The notes under the pieces are model-generated. The model saw only the letters and a list, made by a program, of their open reading frames with translations, did not search any database and had not been told where the DNA came from. Below, piece after piece: positions 9,027 to 19,354 of a DNA stretch of 64,000 bases. The first letter of the stretch is position 1; the number at the start of each line of letters is the position of its first letter. This DNA comes from Hephaestia mangrovi (GTDB taxonomy: Bacteria; Pseudomonadota; Alphaproteobacteria; Sphingomonadales; Sphingomonadaceae). The DNA lies in NCBI RefSeq assembly GCF_019880555.1, contig NZ_JAINVU010000001.1:310001-374000 (forward strand), read 5' to 3'. A program made the translations under genes and the position numbers.

Positions 9027-10097
9027 ATGCTGTATTGGATCGCGGAACATCTGCACTTCGCCGGCCTGCTCAACCTCTTCCGGTATCTGAGCTTCCGCAC
9101 CGGCGGCGCCGTCGCCACCGCCTTGTTCCTCGGTCTGTTGATCGGCCCCCGGTTCATCGGCTGGCTGCGCATCCGGCAGGGCAAGGGCCAGCCGATCCGC
9201 GACGACGGCCCGCAGAGCCATCTCGCCAAGCGCGGTACGCCCACCATGGGCGGGCTGATGATCCTCACCAGCCTCAGCGTATCGATGCTGCTGTGGATGG
9301 AATTCGCCAACCCCTATGTCTGGGCGTGCCTGTTCGTCACGCTGGGCTTTGGCGCGATCGGTTTCCTCGACGATTACGACAAGGTGACCAAGGCGAGCAC
9401 CAAGGGCGTTTCGGGGCGTGTCCGCCTGCTTGCCGAGTTCATCATCGCGGCAGTCGCGGCGGCGCTGATCACGCACGAGAATGGCACCCATCTCTATCTG
9501 CCGTTCGTCACCGGCGTGTCGATCGATCTCGGCTATTTCTACATCGCCTTCGCGGCCTTCGTGATCGTGGCGTTCGGCAATGCGGTGAACCTGACCGACG
9601 GGCTCGATGGCCTCGCGACCATGCCGGTGATTATCGCCGCCGTCGCGTTCATGATTATCGCCTATCTGGTCGGCAACGCGAAATTCGCCGATTATCTCGG
9701 CATCCCACACGTCGAGGGCGCGGGTGATCTCGCGATCTATTGCGGGGCGATCGCCGGGGCGGGGCTTGCTTTCCTGTGGTTCAACGCGCCGCCGGCAGCC
9801 GTTTTCATGGGCGATACCGGCAGCCTCGCGCTGGGCGGCGCGCTCGGCGCGATCGCGGTGACGGCGCATCACGAGATCGTGCTGGCGATCATCGGCGGCC
9901 TCTTCGTCGTCGAGGCGTTGTCGGTCGTCATCCAGGTGTTCTTCTTCAAGCGCACCGGCAAGCGCGTGTTCCGCATGGCGCCGATCCACCATCATTTCGA
10001 GCAGCTCGGCTGGAGCGAACCGACCGTCGTGATCCGCTTCTGGATCATCGCGCTGGTGCTGGCGCTTGCCGGCCTGTCGACGTTGAAGCTGCGGTGA
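9027..10097 (+). CDS. mraY: Phospho-N-acetylmuramoyl-pentapeptide transferase MraY
   Basis: 356 residues with about ten hydrophobic segments. Transfers phospho-MurNAc-pentapeptide from UDP to undecaprenyl phosphate, making lipid I on the inner face of the membrane. Recognised by [11 protein letters not shown], the catalytic aspartates in [32 protein letters not shown] and the C-terminal PIHHHFE. The ATG lies directly after the murF stop with no gap, the only junction in the mraZ-ftsQ run that is not a 4-nt overlap. Confidence 0.98.
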   Translation: MLYWIAEHLHFAGLLNLFRYLSFRTGGAVATALFLGLLIGPRFIGWLRIRQGKGQPIRDDGPQSHLAKRGTPTMGGLMILTSLSVSMLLWMEFANPYVWACLFVTLGFGAIGFLDDYDKVTKASTKGVSGRVRLLAEFIIAAVAAALITHENGTHLYLPFVTGVSIDLGYFYIAFAAFVIVAFGNAVNLTDGLDGLATMPVIIAAVAFMIIAYLVGNAKFADYLGIPHVEGAGDLAIYCGAIAGAGLAFLWFNAPPAAVFMGDTGSLALGGALGAIAVTAHHEIVLAIIGGLFVVEALSVVIQVFFFKRTGKRVFRMAPIHHHFEQLGWSEPTVVIRFWIIALVLALAGLSTLKLR

Positions 10098-11416
10098 TTA
10101 CCAGCACAGCCTGGCGCGGCAAACGCTATGCGGTGCTTGGGTTGGCGCGCTCGGGCGCGGCGACGGTGTGTGCGCTGGTGGCGAGCGGCGCCGAGGTTGT
10201 GGCTTGGGACAGCGATGCCCAGCGATGCGAAAGCCTCGTAGAGTCGGTCCAAGAACTTGCGGTAAATCTTGATGCAGTCTCGTTGCAGATTGCTGATCTC
10301 GAAACGATTGATCTGGCCGATTTCGACGCGGTGATCGTCTCGCCGGGCGTCCCGATTAACAAGCATCCGATCGCCGCTAAAGCGCGCGCCGCAAACGTCC
10401 CGATCATCGGCGATATTGAGCTGTTCGCGCAGGCACGCGCCGAGCTGCCGCCGCACAAGGTCGTCGGCATCACCGGCACCAACGGCAAATCGACCACCAC
10501 GGCGCTGATCCATCATATCCTCGAAACCGCCGGCATTCCCGCGCGGCTTGGCGGCAATATCGGTCTGCCGATCCTGGGGCAGGAGCCGTTGCCGGAAGGT
10601 GGCGTCTACGTCCTCGAACTGTCGAGCTATCAGATCGACCTGACGCAGAGCCTCGATTGCGACGTCGCGATCCTGCTCAACATCACCCCGGATCATCTCG
10701 ATCGCTACGCCGATTTCCAGGCCTATGCCGACAGCAAGGCGCGGCTGTTCGCGATGCAGTTGCCCGACCACACAGCGATCATCGGCATCGGCGACGCGCC
10801 CTCGGCCGCTATCGCGCGCAGCCTGTCGGCGCGTGGCGAGCACCTCACCAAGATCGCGCCGGGCGTGTGCATGGATCAATCGCGCTGGCCGTCGCTGCAG
10901 GGGCCGCACAACGCCCAGAACGCGCTGGCCGCGATCAACGCCGCGCAGGCGCTCGGCGTGCCGGAAGCGGCGATCGACCGCGGGCTCGAGACGTTTGCCG
11001 GCCTGCCGCACCGCATGCAGCGCATCGGCGAGCGCGGCGGCGTCGCCTATGTCGACGATTCGAAGGCGACCAATCCGGAAAGCGTCGCGCCCGCGCTGGC
11101 CGCGTTCGATCGCATCCACTGGATTCTCGGCGGCCTTGCCAAGAGCGACGATCTCGATGCCTGCCGCCCGCATTTCGATCGCATCGCCCATGCCTATACG
11201 ATCGGCGAGGCGGGGCCGCGCTTCGCGGAACTGCTCCGCCCGCACATGCCGGTCGACGAGAGCGGCACGCTGGACGTCGCGGTGACGACGGCGGCGGAGA
11301 ACGCGCGGCCCGGCGAAACCGTGCTGTTGTCGCCCGCCTGCGCGTCGTTCGATCAGTTTCGCGATTACGAGGCGCGCGGCGATGCGTTCCGCGCCGCGGT
11401 GGAGGCTCTGTCATGA
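10094..11416 (+). CDS. murD: UDP-N-acetylmuramoylalanine--D-glutamate ligase MurD
   Basis: 440 residues from GTG 10094, overlapping the mraY stop. Adds D-glutamate to UDP-MurNAc-L-Ala with ATP. A Rossmann-like N-terminus ([12 protein letters not shown]) is followed by the ATP loop [15 protein letters not shown] (lysine 132). Then come [18 protein letters not shown] and the C-terminal [13 protein letters not shown] 10094 keeps the normal MurD N-terminus and the cluster's 4-nt overlap pattern; the frame is open further upstream. Confidence 0.96.
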   Translation: MITSTAWRGKRYAVLGLARSGAATVCALVASGAEVVAWDSDAQRCESLVESVQELAVNLDAVSLQIADLETIDLADFDAVIVSPGVPINKHPIAAKARAANVPIIGDIELFAQARAELPPHKVVGITGTNGKSTTTALIHHILETAGIPARLGGNIGLPILGQEPLPEGGVYVLELSSYQIDLTQSLDCDVAILLNITPDHLDRYADFQAYADSKARLFAMQLPDHTAIIGIGDAPSAAIARSLSARGEHLTKIAPGVCMDQSRWPSLQGPHNAQNALAAINAAQALGVPEAAIDRGLETFAGLPHRMQRIGERGGVAYVDDSKATNPESVAPALAAFDRIHWILGGLAKSDDLDACRPHFDRIAHAYTIGEAGPRFAELLRPHMPVDESGTLDVAVTTAAENARPGETVLLSPACASFDQFRDYEARGDAFRAAVEALS

Positions 11417-12633
11417 CCGATGCACGCGCCGAACCCGCCGGGCTGCTCGCCCGGATCAAGCCACGCAGCGGGCGTGGCGACGCCACGCCGCTGGCGATGT
11501 GGTTCTGGGATATCGATCGCGTGCTGCTGCTGATCGCGCTGGTGCTGATCGCGATCGGCCTCGTCGCCGTCGCCGCGGCATCCCCGGCCAGCGCCGTTCG
11601 TTATTCGGGCGGATCGCGGCATATCGCGCCGCTTTATTATTTCTGGCGACAGCTCGGCTGGGTGGCGATCTCGCTGCCGGTGATGTTCGTCGTCTCGATG
11701 CTGCCGATCAACACGGCGAAGCGCTTCGCGATCCTCGGCTGCATCGTCTGCATCGCGTTGCTGGCGATGGTGCCGTTCGTCGGCGCGGCGGTAAACGGCG
11801 CGCGGCGCTGGTTCGGGGTGGGTATCGGGCAGTTCCAGCCGTCCGAATTCCTCAAGCCCTTTTTCATCGTGACCACCGCCTGGCTGTTGTCGCTCCGCGC
11901 GCAGGACAAGGATTTGCCGGTCTTTCCGATCACGCTGGCGATGACCGCCGCGATCGGCGCCTTGCTGATGCTCGAGCCCGATTTCGGCCAGACGATGATC
12001 TTCGGCCTGGTCTGGATGGCGCTGCTGATGGTCGCGGGCACGCCGTGGCGGACGCTGGTGACGCTGATCGGCTGCATCCCGGTCGGCCTGCTCGCCGCTT
12101 ACACCTTCTATTCGACCGCGCGGGTGCGCATCGACGCCTTCCTGTTCCCGGATACCGATACCGCGCAGATCGACCATTATCAGACCGATATGGCCCACGC
12201 GACGCTCACCGCCGGCGGCCTGTTCGGCACCGGCCCCGGCGGCGGCGTCATGAAGTTCAAGCTGCCCGAGGCGCATACCGACTATATCTTCTCGGTGATC
12301 GGCGAGGAATTCGGGCTGATCGCCTGCGCGATCGTCGCGTTGCTGTTCCTCGCGCTGGTGATCCGCGTGTTCGTCAAGCTGCTCGACGAGCAGGACGAGT
12401 TCCGGCTGCTGGCGGCGGCCGGCCTCGCGACGCAATTCGGCGCGCAGGCGATGATCAACATCCTCGTCAACACCGGGCTCGCCCCGTCGAAGGGTATGAC
12501 GCTGCCGTTCATCAGCTATGGCGGCTCGTCGATGGTCGCGCTGTCGATCGGCATGGGGCTGCTGCTCGCCTTCACCCGGCGAAACCCCTTCTTGACGCGG
12601 TCGCCCTATATCGTGCGATGGAGCGGACGATGA
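11413..12633 (+). CDS. ftsW: Peptidoglycan glycosyltransferase FtsW
   Basis: 406 residues, SEDS family. Polymerises lipid II into septal glycan together with FtsI. About ten hydrophobic segments follow a cytoplasmic N-terminus of about 40 residues. Family marks are NGARRWFGVG, FQPSEFLKPF, LEPDFGQTM, the loop GTGPGGGVMKFKLPEAHTDY and the final LPFISYGGSSM. ATG 11413 overlaps the murD stop. The upstream part of the same open frame is shadow and is excluded. Confidence 0.97.
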   Translation: MTDARAEPAGLLARIKPRSGRGDATPLAMWFWDIDRVLLLIALVLIAIGLVAVAAASPASAVRYSGGSRHIAPLYYFWRQLGWVAISLPVMFVVSMLPINTAKRFAILGCIVCIALLAMVPFVGAAVNGARRWFGVGIGQFQPSEFLKPFFIVTTAWLLSLRAQDKDLPVFPITLAMTAAIGALLMLEPDFGQTMIFGLVWMALLMVAGTPWRTLVTLIGCIPVGLLAAYTFYSTARVRIDAFLFPDTDTAQIDHYQTDMAHATLTAGGLFGTGPGGGVMKFKLPEAHTDYIFSVIGEEFGLIACAIVALLFLALVIRVFVKLLDEQDEFRLLAAAGLATQFGAQAMINILVNTGLAPSKGMTLPFISYGGSSMVALSIGMGLLLAFTRRNPFLTRSPYIVRWSGR

Positions 12634-13778
12634 CACGCGAACGCCACTTCGTCCTCGCTGCCGGTGGAACCGGCGGCCATATGGTTCCCGCTGCCGCCCT
12701 GGCGGCCGAGCTTACGCGCCGCGGCCACCGCGTCGCGCTGGTTTCCGACGAGCGGGGCGTGCGCTTCCCCGGCCTGTTCGAGGAAATCCAGACCCACATC
12801 CTGCCTGCCGGCCGCATGTCCGGCGGGCCGCTCGGCTGGATTAAGGGCGCGCGCCAGGTGCTCGCCGGCCGCGCGATGGCGGTGCAGCTCTATCGCACCT
12901 TCAAGCCCGAGGCGGTGATCGGCTTCGGCGGCTATCCCGCGCTCCCCGCGCTGCTCGCCGCGTTCAAGGCGAAGATCCCGACCGCGGTGCACGAACAGAA
13001 TGCAGTGCTGGGCCGCGTCAATCGCCTCGTCGCGCGCAAGGTCGATGCGATCGCCACCTCCTATCTCGAGGTCGAGCGCCTGAAGCTCGATTGGCAACCC
13101 AAGACGCATCTCGTCGGCAATCCGGTTCGCGAGGCAGTGCTGACCTTACGCGATCGCCCGTTCCCGCTGCTTGAGGAAGACGGCATCTTCCGCGTCCTCG
13201 TCACCGGCGGCAGCCAGGGGGCGAGTGTGCTCAGCCAGGTGGTGCCCGATGGCCTGGCGATGCTGCCGGTCAGTTTCCGTCGCCGCCTGCAGGTGACGCA
13301 TCAGGCGCGGATCGAGGACATCGACGCCGCGCGCGCCAAATATGCCGAGCTGCAGATCGCCGCCGAGCTCGCCACCTATCTTCCGGACATGCCCGAGCAG
13401 CTTGCCTGGGCGCACCTTGTCATCGCTCGCGCCGGTGCCTCGACGATCGCCGAGCTGACGGCCGCGGGCCGCCCTGCGATCCTCGTGCCTTTGCCGATCG
13501 CCACCGACGATCACCAGACCGCCAATGCCCGCGAGATCACGCAGGCCGGCGGCGCGCGGACGATCAGCCAGAAGGCGTTCACGCCCAAGGAACTCGCCAA
13601 GCAGATGCAGAAACTGGGGCTCGATCCGGTTGCACTGCAGAATGCCGCCGCGCGCGCCAAGAGCTGCGGCCGGCCGAACGCGACGCGCGATCTCGCCGAT
13701 CTCGTTGAAGGCCTCGCGCCGGCGCGCGAAGGCGGTCAGGAATATGGTGTGCCGCTGCCGCAGGGCGTGGCGGCATGA
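12630..13778 (+). CDS. murG: UDP-N-acetylglucosamine--lipid I GlcNAc transferase MurG
   Basis: 382 residues. Adds GlcNAc to lipid I, giving lipid II, at the cytoplasmic membrane face. The GT28 signature [10 protein letters not shown] is at residues 10-19. GFGGYPALP and VHEQNAVLG sit in the N-terminal lobe, and VTGGSQGA and [11 protein letters not shown] in the UDP-GlcNAc lobe. ATG 12630 overlaps the ftsW stop and matches the cluster pattern; ATG 12618, four codons earlier, is possible. Confidence 0.96.
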   Translation: MTRERHFVLAAGGTGGHMVPAAALAAELTRRGHRVALVSDERGVRFPGLFEEIQTHILPAGRMSGGPLGWIKGARQVLAGRAMAVQLYRTFKPEAVIGFGGYPALPALLAAFKAKIPTAVHEQNAVLGRVNRLVARKVDAIATSYLEVERLKLDWQPKTHLVGNPVREAVLTLRDRPFPLLEEDGIFRVLVTGGSQGASVLSQVVPDGLAMLPVSFRRRLQVTHQARIEDIDAARAKYAELQIAAELATYLPDMPEQLAWAHLVIARAGASTIAELTAAGRPAILVPLPIATDDHQTANAREITQAGGARTISQKAFTPKELAKQMQKLGLDPVALQNAAARAKSCGRPNATRDLADLVEGLAPAREGGQEYGVPLPQGVAA

Positions 13779-15187
13779 AGGGCGTCGGCACCGATATCGG
13801 CACGATCCATTTCGTCGGCATCGGCGGCATCGGCATGTCGGGCATTGCCGAGGTGATGCACAATCTCGGCTATTCGGTGCAGGGCTCGGACCTCAGCGAA
13901 GGTGCGACGGTGCAGGCGTTGCGCAAGAAGGGCATCGCCGTCCACATCGGCCACAAGCCAGAGAATATCGGCGACGCCGCGGTGGTCGTCGTATCGACCG
14001 CGGTCAAGCGCGGCAACCCGGAGGTCGAGGCGGCGCTCGAACGGCGCGTGCCCTTGGTGCGCCGCGCCGAGATGCTCGCCGAGCTTATGCGGCTCAAGTC
14101 CACGGTCGCCGTGGCCGGCACGCACGGCAAGACGACGACGACCTCGATGGTCGCGGCACTGCTCGATGCCGGCGGCGTCGATCCGACTGTCATCAACGGC
14201 GGGATCATCAATTCCTACGGCTCGAACGCGCGATTGGGCGCGAGCGACTGGATGGTGGTCGAGGCTGACGAGAGCGACGGCAGCTTCCTGCGGCTTGACG
14301 GCACGTTGGCGGTGGTCACCAATATCGATCCCGAACACCTCGATCACTATGGCGATTTCGATGCGGTGAAGCGCGCCTTCGTCGAGTTCGTCGAGAACGT
14401 GCCGTTCTACGGCGCCGCCTTCCTGTGCCTCGATCACGCGGAAGTGCAGGGCATCGTGCCGCGCATCCGTGATCGGCGGATCATCACCTACGGCTTCGCC
14501 GCGCAGGCCGATATTCGCGGGCAGAACGTGGTGCCGTTCCCCGGCGGCAATCGCTTCGACGTCGTGGTGCGCAACCGCGATGGTGACAGCCGGATCATCG
14601 AAGGCGTCGAGCTGCCGATGCCGGGTCGCCACAACGTCCAGAACGCGCTCGCCGCGATCGGCGTGGCGATCGAGCTGGGGATCGACGACTCGACGATCCA
14701 GCGCGGCTTCGCGGCGTTCGGCGGGGTCAAGCGGCGCTTCACCAAGGTCGGCGAGGTCGAAGGCGTGCCGATCATCGACGATTACGGCCACCATCCGGTC
14801 GAAATTCGCGCGGTGCTGTCGGCCGCGCGCGAGGGCACCAAAGGTCGTGTGATCGCGGTCGTCCAGCCGCATCGCTACACGCGGCTGCGCGATCTGATGG
14901 GCGAGTTCCAGACCGCGTTCAACGATGCCGACATGGTGCTGGTGACGCCGGTCTATGCTGCCGGCGAAGCACCGATCGAGGGTGTCGACGCACTGGCGCT
15001 GGTCGATGGGCTCAAGCGTCGCGGGCATCGCTCGGCGGCGACGATCGCCGATGCGGAGGCGCTGGCGGCAACGCTGGCGGGCACGATCCGCGAGGGCGAT
15101 CTCGTCGTGTGCCTGGGGGCCGGCGATATCACCAAATGGGCGGCCGGGCTGGCCGAGGCGATCGAGACCGCGCGGGTGCCGGCATGA
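13775..15187 (+). CDS. murC: UDP-N-acetylmuramate--L-alanine ligase MurC
   Basis: 470 residues. Attaches L-alanine to UDP-MurNAc with ATP, the first stem-peptide residue. It opens with the UDP-binding loop [15 protein letters not shown]. The ATP loop is [13 protein letters not shown], and then [10 protein letters not shown] and [12 protein letters not shown]. MurC, rather than the related ligase Mpl, fits the IGGIGMSG start and the cluster position. ATG overlaps the murG stop. Confidence 0.97.
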   Translation: MKGVGTDIGTIHFVGIGGIGMSGIAEVMHNLGYSVQGSDLSEGATVQALRKKGIAVHIGHKPENIGDAAVVVVSTAVKRGNPEVEAALERRVPLVRRAEMLAELMRLKSTVAVAGTHGKTTTTSMVAALLDAGGVDPTVINGGIINSYGSNARLGASDWMVVEADESDGSFLRLDGTLAVVTNIDPEHLDHYGDFDAVKRAFVEFVENVPFYGAAFLCLDHAEVQGIVPRIRDRRIITYGFAAQADIRGQNVVPFPGGNRFDVVVRNRDGDSRIIEGVELPMPGRHNVQNALAAIGVAIELGIDDSTIQRGFAAFGGVKRRFTKVGEVEGVPIIDDYGHHPVEIRAVLSAAREGTKGRVIAVVQPHRYTRLRDLMGEFQTAFNDADMVLVTPVYAAGEAPIEGVDALALVDGLKRRGHRSAATIADAEALAATLAGTIREGDLVVCLGAGDITKWAAGLAEAIETARVPA

Positions 15188-16083
15188 CCGTTTGCTATGC
15201 TCTCCCGCCCCTCAAGGGCAGCGTCGAGCATCACGGCAGCCTCGCCGATTTCATCTGGTTTCGCACCGGCGGCGCCGCGGAATGGCTGGTCCGGCCCGAA
15301 AGTGTCGAGGATCTGGCGAGCTTCATGGCTGGGCTCGATTCGGAAACGCCGGTGCTGCCGGTCGGGGTCGGCTCGAATTTGATCGTGCGCGATGGCGGCG
15401 TGCCGGGCGTGGTGGTGCGCTTGCCCAAGGCGATGGCGAAGGTATCGGTCGAACCCGGCAACCGCGTCCGCGCCGGTGCCGGGGCGATGGGTATCACCGT
15501 CGCCAGCGCCGCGCGTGACGCCGGGATTGCGGGCCTCGAATTCCTGCGTGGCATTCCCGGCACCGTCGGCGGCGCGGTGCGGATGAATGCGGGCGCCTAT
15601 GGCCGCGATGCCAGCGACATCCTGATCGAGGCGACCGTCGTGACGCGGGCCGGAGACATCGAAACATGGCCGGCCGAGCGGCTGGGCTATACCTATCGTC
15701 ATTCGGCATTGCCGCCGGGCGCCGTCGTCGTCGAGGCGCTGTTCGAAGGCATGCCGGGCGACAAGGCGGCGATCACCGCCGAGATGGATCGCATCGCTGC
15801 CGAGCGCGAGGCCTCGCAGCCGTTGCGCTCGCGCACTGGCGGTTCGACTTTCAAGAACCCGGACGGCGACAAGGCCTGGCGCCTGATCGATGCCGCCGGC
15901 TGCCGGGGCTTGCGTCGCGGCGACGCGCAGGTCAGCGAGAAACATTGCAACTTCCTGCTCAACCTCGGCGAAGCCAGCAGCGCCGATATCGAGGCGCTGG
16001 GCGAGGACGTGCGCGAGCGGGTGAAGGCGGCATCCGGCGTGACGCTCGAATGGGAAATCCAACGCGTGGGGGTGGCCGAATGA
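15184..16083 (+). CDS. murB: UDP-N-acetylenolpyruvoylglucosamine reductase MurB
   Basis: 299 residues. An FAD enzyme that reduces UDP-GlcNAc-enolpyruvate to UDP-MurNAc with NADPH. FAD-domain signs are [25 protein letters not shown] and [26 protein letters not shown] carries the proton-donating serine. ATG 15184 overlaps the murC stop, and the longer open frame upstream is shadow. MurA is not in this window. Confidence 0.97.
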   Translation: MTVCYALPPLKGSVEHHGSLADFIWFRTGGAAEWLVRPESVEDLASFMAGLDSETPVLPVGVGSNLIVRDGGVPGVVVRLPKAMAKVSVEPGNRVRAGAGAMGITVASAARDAGIAGLEFLRGIPGTVGGAVRMNAGAYGRDASDILIEATVVTRAGDIETWPAERLGYTYRHSALPPGAVVVEALFEGMPGDKAAITAEMDRIAAEREASQPLRSRTGGSTFKNPDGDKAWRLIDAAGCRGLRRGDAQVSEKHCNFLLNLGEASSADIEALGEDVRERVKAASGVTLEWEIQRVGVAE

Positions 16084-17027
16084 GCGGCGCTCTTAAAACC
16101 ACTCTGCACATCGCCGTACTGATGGGCGGCTGGTCGGCCGAGCGCGAGGTGTCGCTGATGTCCGGCGCGGGCGTCAGCGACGCGCTGGAGAGTCTCGGTC
16201 ATCGCGTGACGCGGATCGATATGGGCCGCGATGTCGCGCTTCGGCTCGCCGAGGCGAAGCCCGATCTGGTGTTCAACGCGCTCCACGGCACGCCGGGCGA
16301 AGATGGCTCGATACAGGGCATGCTCGACCTGATGGGGCTGCGCTATACGCATTCCGGCATGGTCACGTCGGTGATCGCGATCGACAAGGTGCTGACTAAG
16401 CAGGCGCTGGTGCCGCACGGTATCCCGATGCCGGGTGGCCGCATCGTCAGGTCTGCTGATCTGTTCGCGGGCGATCCGCTCAAGCGTCCCTATGTCCTCA
16501 AGCCGGTCAACGAAGGCTCGTCGGTTGGCATCGCGATCGTCACCGAGGACGGCAATTACGGCAATCCGATCGGGCGCGACGTTGCCGGGCCCTGGCAGGA
16601 TTTCGAGGAGCTTCTCGCCGAACCCTATGTCCGCGGGCGCGAACTGACCACCGCCGTGCTCGGCGATACCGCGCTGGGCGTCACCGAATTGCGGCCCAAG
16701 AGCGGCTTCTACGATTACGACGCCAAATATACCGACGGCATGACCGAGCATCTCTTCCCGGCGCCGATCCCCGATGACATTGCCGCGGCGTGCAAGCGTA
16801 TCGCGATCGAGGCGCACCGGCTGCTCGGCTGCAAAGGGTGCAGCCGCGCCGATTTCCGCTGGGATGACGAGTGTGGCGAGGACGGCCTCTTCCTGCTCGA
16901 GGTCAACACGCAGCCGGGGATGACGCCGCTCAGCCTCGTTCCCGAACAGGCGCGCCATGCCGGCATGTCGTATCCCGAACTCGTCCAGCGCATCGTCGAC
17001 GAAGCGATCAGGGATTCCGCTCGATGA
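16080..17027 (+). CDS. ddl: D-alanine--D-alanine ligase
   Basis: 315 residues, ATP-grasp fold. Joins two D-alanines to make the dipeptide used by MurF. Marks are VLMGGWSAEREVSLMSG near the N-terminus, ALHGTPGEDGSIQG, KPVNEGSSVGI, and the metal-binding end LLEVNTQPGMT. ATG 16080 overlaps the murB stop. Only one ddl is seen here; being inside the dcw run it corresponds to ddlB of E. coli. Confidence 0.97.
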   Translation: MSGALKTTLHIAVLMGGWSAEREVSLMSGAGVSDALESLGHRVTRIDMGRDVALRLAEAKPDLVFNALHGTPGEDGSIQGMLDLMGLRYTHSGMVTSVIAIDKVLTKQALVPHGIPMPGGRIVRSADLFAGDPLKRPYVLKPVNEGSSVGIAIVTEDGNYGNPIGRDVAGPWQDFEELLAEPYVRGRELTTAVLGDTALGVTELRPKSGFYDYDAKYTDGMTEHLFPAPIPDDIAAACKRIAIEAHRLLGCKGCSRADFRWDDECGEDGLFLLEVNTQPGMTPLSLVPEQARHAGMSYPELVQRIVDEAIRDSAR

Positions 17028-17968
17028 GCCGCACGATCCGCCGGGGTCCACCGCCGCGACGGCCGGTCGTGCGCGGCCGCAAGCAGCAGCGCAAATCGAT
17101 CGGCGATCGATTGATCGCGCTGATCGGCATTTCCGAAGAAGCGCTGCAGCGGCTTGTCACCTGGACGATCGTCGCCGTGGTCGCGCTGCTCGGGCTGGGC
17201 GCGGCGACATGGCTGGGCGTGCCGGGCATGGTCGGCACCGCGCTTGCCGAAAGCCTTGGCCGCGCCGGGCTCAAGGTCGAGCAGATCCAGATCACCGGGT
17301 TGAAGCGGATGGACGCGCAGACCGTCTATGCCATTGCGCTGGACCAGAAATCGCGCGCGATGCCGCTGGTCAGCCTGGAGGACGTGCGCCAGCAATTGCT
17401 GCAATATGGCTGGATCAAGGATGCGCACGTTTCGCGGCGGCTGCCCAACATGCTGCTGATCCATGTCGATGAGCGCACGCCGGCAGCCGTTTGGCAGGAC
17501 AATGGCAAGCTGATGCTAATCGACGCCTCGGGCGTGCTGCTTTCCACGGTGACGCCGCAGGCGATGCCCAACCTGCCGCTGATCATCGGCCCCAACGCCA
17601 ACACACAGGAGCCGGCCTACCAGGCACTGCTCGATGCCGCGCCTGCGCTGCGCCCACGCGTGCGCGGCGCGACCTGGGTTGGCGACCGCCGCTGGAATAT
17701 CACCTTCGATAGCGGCGAGACGCTCGAGCTGCCCGAAGACAATGCGCCGGCCGCGCTCGTCAAGTTCGCGGAGATGGATGGCACCGATCGTCTGCTCGGC
17801 CGCGGCTTTACCCGCTTCGACATGCGCGATCCGACCAAGCTGGTCGCGCGCAAGGGCGACGCGATGGAGAGCCATGACGTCAGCGAGGATTCACACGGCG
17901 CGCCAGCCGTGTATGATGGCGGCACAGGGGGCCACGGCCAGTCGGCCGGCGGCATCGAACAGGGGTAA
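17024..17968 (+). CDS. ftsQ: Cell division protein FtsQ
   Basis: 314 residues. Bitopic divisome protein linking early and late components through FtsL/FtsB. The N-terminus is Arg/Lys-rich and cytoplasmic, a transmembrane segment lies at about residues 45-66, a POTRA domain follows (VEQIQITGLKRMDAQTVYAIA), then the beta domain with DERTPAAVWQDN. The last 30 or so residues are Gly/His-rich and loosely conserved. ATG 17024 overlaps the ddl stop; ftsA starts 8 nt downstream. Confidence 0.93.
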   Translation: MSRTIRRGPPPRRPVVRGRKQQRKSIGDRLIALIGISEEALQRLVTWTIVAVVALLGLGAATWLGVPGMVGTALAESLGRAGLKVEQIQITGLKRMDAQTVYAIALDQKSRAMPLVSLEDVRQQLLQYGWIKDAHVSRRLPNMLLIHVDERTPAAVWQDNGKLMLIDASGVLLSTVTPQAMPNLPLIIGPNANTQEPAYQALLDAAPALRPRVRGATWVGDRRWNITFDSGETLELPEDNAPAALVKFAEMDGTDRLLGRGFTRFDMRDPTKLVARKGDAMESHDVSEDSHGAPAVYDGGTGGHGQSAGGIEQG

Positions 17969-17976
17969 TCAGGGGG

Positions 17977-19236
17977 ATGGCGAAGGCAGCACCTGAAGGA
18001 CTGATAACGGCGCTGGACATCGGCTCGTCCAAGGTCTCGGCGATGATCGCGCAGAAGGGAGACGGCGGCGAGCTGATCGTGCTCGGCACCGGCCAGCGCG
18101 AGAGCCGCGGCGTCAAGCGCGGCTATATCGCCGACATGGCGGCGACCGAGCTTGCCGTTCGCGAGGCGGTGGAGCAGGCCGAGCGGATCGCCGGCACCAA
18201 TATCGAGAACGTCTGGGTCAGCTTCTCGGCGGGCGGCCTGGTATCGGATGTCGCCTCGGTCGAGGTCGAACTCGGCGGCCATCAAATCGAGCAGGCGGAT
18301 ATCGACGAATTGCTGCAGGCCGGCCGCGAGTCGATCGACCCCGCTGGCCGCATGGTTTTGCATGCTCAGCCAACGCTTTACACGCTGGACGGGTTGACCG
18401 GCGTCAAGAAGCCGCTGGGTCTGCATGCCGATCGGCTGGGCGTGCATATCCATGTCGTCGCCGCCGACGGATCGCCGGTGCGAAACCTCGATCTGTGCGT
18501 GCGCAGCGCGCATCTCGAGGTTAAGTCGATCATCGCCTCGCCGGTGGCGACCGGGCTTGCCTGCCTGAGCGACGAGGAGCGCGAGCTCGGCGTTGCGTTG
18601 ATCGAGCTGGGCGCGGGGATCACCAACGTCTCGCTGTTCGCCGGCGGCATGCTCGTCGGCCTGACCTCGATTCCCTATGGCGCTGCCGATATCACCGACG
18701 ACATCGCGTCGGCGTTCGGCACGCGGCGCGCGCAGGCCGAGCGGATGAAGTGCTTCCACGGTTCGGCCAACATGAGCCCGCGTGACAATCACGACATGAT
18801 CGAAGTCAAGCCGATCGCCGAGGACGACGCGACCGAAGGCAATCGCATCACCCGCGCGCAATTGATCGGCGTGATCCGCCAGCGGCTCGAGCATCTCAGC
18901 GGGCAGATCCAGGCCGCACTCAAGGAGCTCGGTTTCGATAGTCCGGTCGGCCGTCAGGTCGTGCTGACCGGCGGCGGGGCTGAATTGAACGGCATCGCCG
19001 ACTATTTTCAGCAATCGCTGGGCCGGGCGGTGCGCGTCGGGCGTCCGCGTGGCCTGGTCGGCCTGCCCGAGGCGCATTCGGGCCCGGCCTTCGCGACGCT
19101 TTCGGGGCTGGTTTATTATGCCGCGTCGAACCCGGTCGATCTGCGGGCGACGGTGCGTGCGGACCAGACAGTCCATCGCCAGAAGGGATTCGCTGCGATC
19201 AGGCGGTTCGTTTCAGCGGTGAAGGCGAATTATTGA
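17977..19236 (+). CDS. ftsA: Cell division protein FtsA
   Basis: 419 residues. Actin-like ATPase that tethers FtsZ filaments to the membrane. Actin-fold marks are ALDIGSSKVSAMIA near the N-terminus, LIELGAGITNVSLFAGG in the middle and VVLTGGGAELNGI late. The C-terminal end, KGFAAIRRFVSAVK, is a plausible membrane-binding amphipathic helix. An AGGGGG stretch lies just before the ATG. It is the first gene of the cluster after ftsQ that is not overlapped. Confidence 0.97.
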   Translation: MAKAAPEGLITALDIGSSKVSAMIAQKGDGGELIVLGTGQRESRGVKRGYIADMAATELAVREAVEQAERIAGTNIENVWVSFSAGGLVSDVASVEVELGGHQIEQADIDELLQAGRESIDPAGRMVLHAQPTLYTLDGLTGVKKPLGLHADRLGVHIHVVAADGSPVRNLDLCVRSAHLEVKSIIASPVATGLACLSDEERELGVALIELGAGITNVSLFAGGMLVGLTSIPYGAADITDDIASAFGTRRAQAERMKCFHGSANMSPRDNHDMIEVKPIAEDDATEGNRITRAQLIGVIRQRLEHLSGQIQAALKELGFDSPVGRQVVLTGGGAELNGIADYFQQSLGRAVRVGRPRGLVGLPEAHSGPAFATLSGLVYYAASNPVDLRATVRADQTVHRQKGFAAIRRFVSAVKANY

Positions 19237-19315
19237 GTAATTATGACGCGCTCCCCGGATTTGGTCTTTCACCGGCTTCGGGCATCGTGCAAAAGCAGGG
19301 TTAATTGAAGTGCAA

Positions 19316-19336
19316 GCCTCCGCGTATCCGGGAGGC
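19316..19336 (+). promoter_or_regulatory. Short hairpin in the ftsZ leader
   Basis: GCCTCC (19316-19321) and GGAGGC (19331-19336) are perfect inverted repeats around a 9-nt loop, 18 nt before the ftsZ ATG. The right arm itself contains a GGAGG sequence, but it is too far from the ATG to be the main ribosome site; GGAGACAGGG after it is better placed. A role in ftsZ expression is speculative. Confidence 0.4.
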
Positions 19337-19354
19337 AGGGCGGAGACAGGGCGA

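Noticed and set aside
7671..9995. A 774-codon minus-strand frame opposite murF and mraY
   Set aside because: Shadow of coding DNA; composition is Arg/His/Gln-rich without motifs, and both sense genes are certain.
19295..19312. TTAA-containing stretch before ftsZ as a CtrA site
   Set aside because: Only one TTAA half (GGTTAATTGAAG) is present; the TTAA-N7-TTAA spacing is not met.
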